Shown here: in pieces, positions 5,960 through 6,075 of the stretch
Layout of the letters: the number at the start of each line of letters is the position of its first letter
How positions within the stretch are numbered: position 1 is the stretch's first letter
Assembly: GCA_934162555.1 (NCBI GenBank)
Contig: CAKPJE010000064.1
Location: forward strand, 1 to 6,075
Origin: an uncultured Bacilli bacterium
GTDB lineage: Bacteria > Bacillota_I > Bacilli_A > RF39 > UBA660
Length of the DNA: 6,075 bases
Reading direction: 5' to 3'
Program-made: the position numbers and the translations under genes
The notes under the pieces: model-generated
Database searches by the model: none
The model's input: the letters and a program-made list of their open reading frames with translations, nothing else
Told to the model about the DNA's origin: nothing

Positions 5960-5997
5960 ACTATACTAATTTTACTACATCCATCAACAAAATTCAA
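5960..5997 (-). promoter_or_regulatory. Predicted promoter region of the surface protein unit, two overlapping candidates
   Basis: Two interleaved minus-strand matches are present: TTGAAT (5992-5997), 17 bp, TAAAAT (5969-5974); and TTGATG (5982-5987), 16 bp, TATAGT (5960-5965). Either would give a leader of roughly 45-60 bases before the ATG at 5906. The region directly follows a terminator-like hairpin, so the surface protein gene likely starts its own transcription unit. The sequence cannot decide between the two. Confidence 0.5.
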
Positions 5998-6000
5998 CAG

Positions 6001-6023
6001 AACAAAAGCAAATAAATTTGCTT
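6001..6023 (-). terminator. Terminator-like hairpin of the gene entering from the right edge
   Basis: The arms at 6006-6013 and 6016-6023 are a perfect 8-bp inverted repeat (AAGCAAAT/ATTTGCTT) and on the minus strand are followed by a TTTTGTT tail. The nominal two-base loop would open to four or more in RNA, and only two pairs are G:C, so the hairpin is weak. It begins inside the stop codon of the partial gene at the right edge and ends just before the next promoter. Confidence 0.55.
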
Positions 6024-6075
6024 ACATCACCTCACGGTGATGTGATTTCTGCTTCACAGAGACTTTAACAAATCT
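6022..6075 (-). CDS. C-terminal fragment of an unidentified gene, possibly tnpB-like transposon protein
   Basis: A minus-strand frame open from the window edge encodes 17 residues (RFVKVSVKQKSHHREVM) and stops at TAA (6022-6024). It is too short for identification. The basic SVKQK tail followed directly by a stable hairpin resembles, from memory, the ends of some IS200/IS605 TnpB proteins, where the gene end overlaps the guide RNA scaffold. That is a guess; it could be any gene, or the open frame could be chance, because 17 codons without a stop are not significant alone. Confidence 0.3.
   Translation of the reverse strand, partial: RFVKVSVKQKSHHREVM
6024..6043 (-). other. GTGA-loop hairpin at the end of the partial gene
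   Basis: The arms at 6024-6031 and 6036-6043 form a perfect 8-bp stem with four G:C pairs. On the minus strand the loop reads GTGA, a GNRA-class tetraloop that is unusually stable in RNA; on the plus strand it reads TCAC. It lies inside the last codons of the partial gene and immediately before the terminator-like hairpin. It may be a structural element of an insertion sequence right end or simply an RNA stabiliser; the position of the rest of the element outside the window prevents a decision. Confidence 0.5.

Overview
This is a very A+T-rich window in which every recognisable gene lies on the minus strand, so the biological reading direction is from position 6075 down to 1. The gene content points to a low-GC Firmicute or a wall-less or near-Mollicute relative of the kind found in animal guts: Gram-positive-type topoisomerase IV subunit A, UMP kinase, a DUF1653 protein, a prepilin with a Firmicute-style short leader, and a surface protein built of 26-residue 'FNTSNVTxMxxMF' repeats. 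All visible stop codons are TAA or TAG, and the tryptophans I checked are TGG with no in-frame TGA, so standard code 11 fits and the Mycoplasma code is not needed. No species can be named from this.

Reading in the direction of transcription, the right edge (6075 to about 6001) holds the last 17 codons of an unidentified gene. Its end overlaps a hairpin with a GTGA loop, followed at once by a second hairpin with a T-rich tail (terminator). The basic tail sequence and the hairpins resemble the end of an IS200/IS605-type tnpB gene, but too little is visible to be sure. Next comes a promoter region (5960-5997) and a two-gene unit: a 611-residue secreted or membrane-anchored BspA-like repeat protein (4071-5906) and, 15 bases on, a 78-residue DUF1653 protein (3819-4055). 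This unit ends in a strong intrinsic terminator at 3789-3820.

The second unit is parC (1239-3752), pyrH (547-1230) and a type IV prepilin-like gene (183-554). A consensus-like promoter (TTGAAA, 18 bp, TATAAT) lies across the same hairpin that terminates the upstream unit, so terminator and promoter are superimposed. parC and pyrH are 8 bases apart, with the parC stop codon inside the pyrH Shine-Dalgarno; pyrH and the prepilin gene overlap by 8 bases. A 12-bp hairpin with a T-tract spanning the prepilin stop codon closes the unit. The left 170 bases contain no supportable gene but do contain a good minus-strand promoter (117-145), presumably for a gene beyond the left edge.

Functionally the window mixes essential housekeeping (chromosome decatenation by topoisomerase IV, UMP phosphorylation) with cell-surface functions (a pilin-like protein and a probable adhesin). 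The unusual points are gene order (pyrH away from tsf/frr, parC not preceded by parE, a pilin coupled to pyrH), compact overlapping regulatory signals, and the segmental repeat structure of the surface protein. I found no CRISPR array, tRNA, rRNA or defence system.
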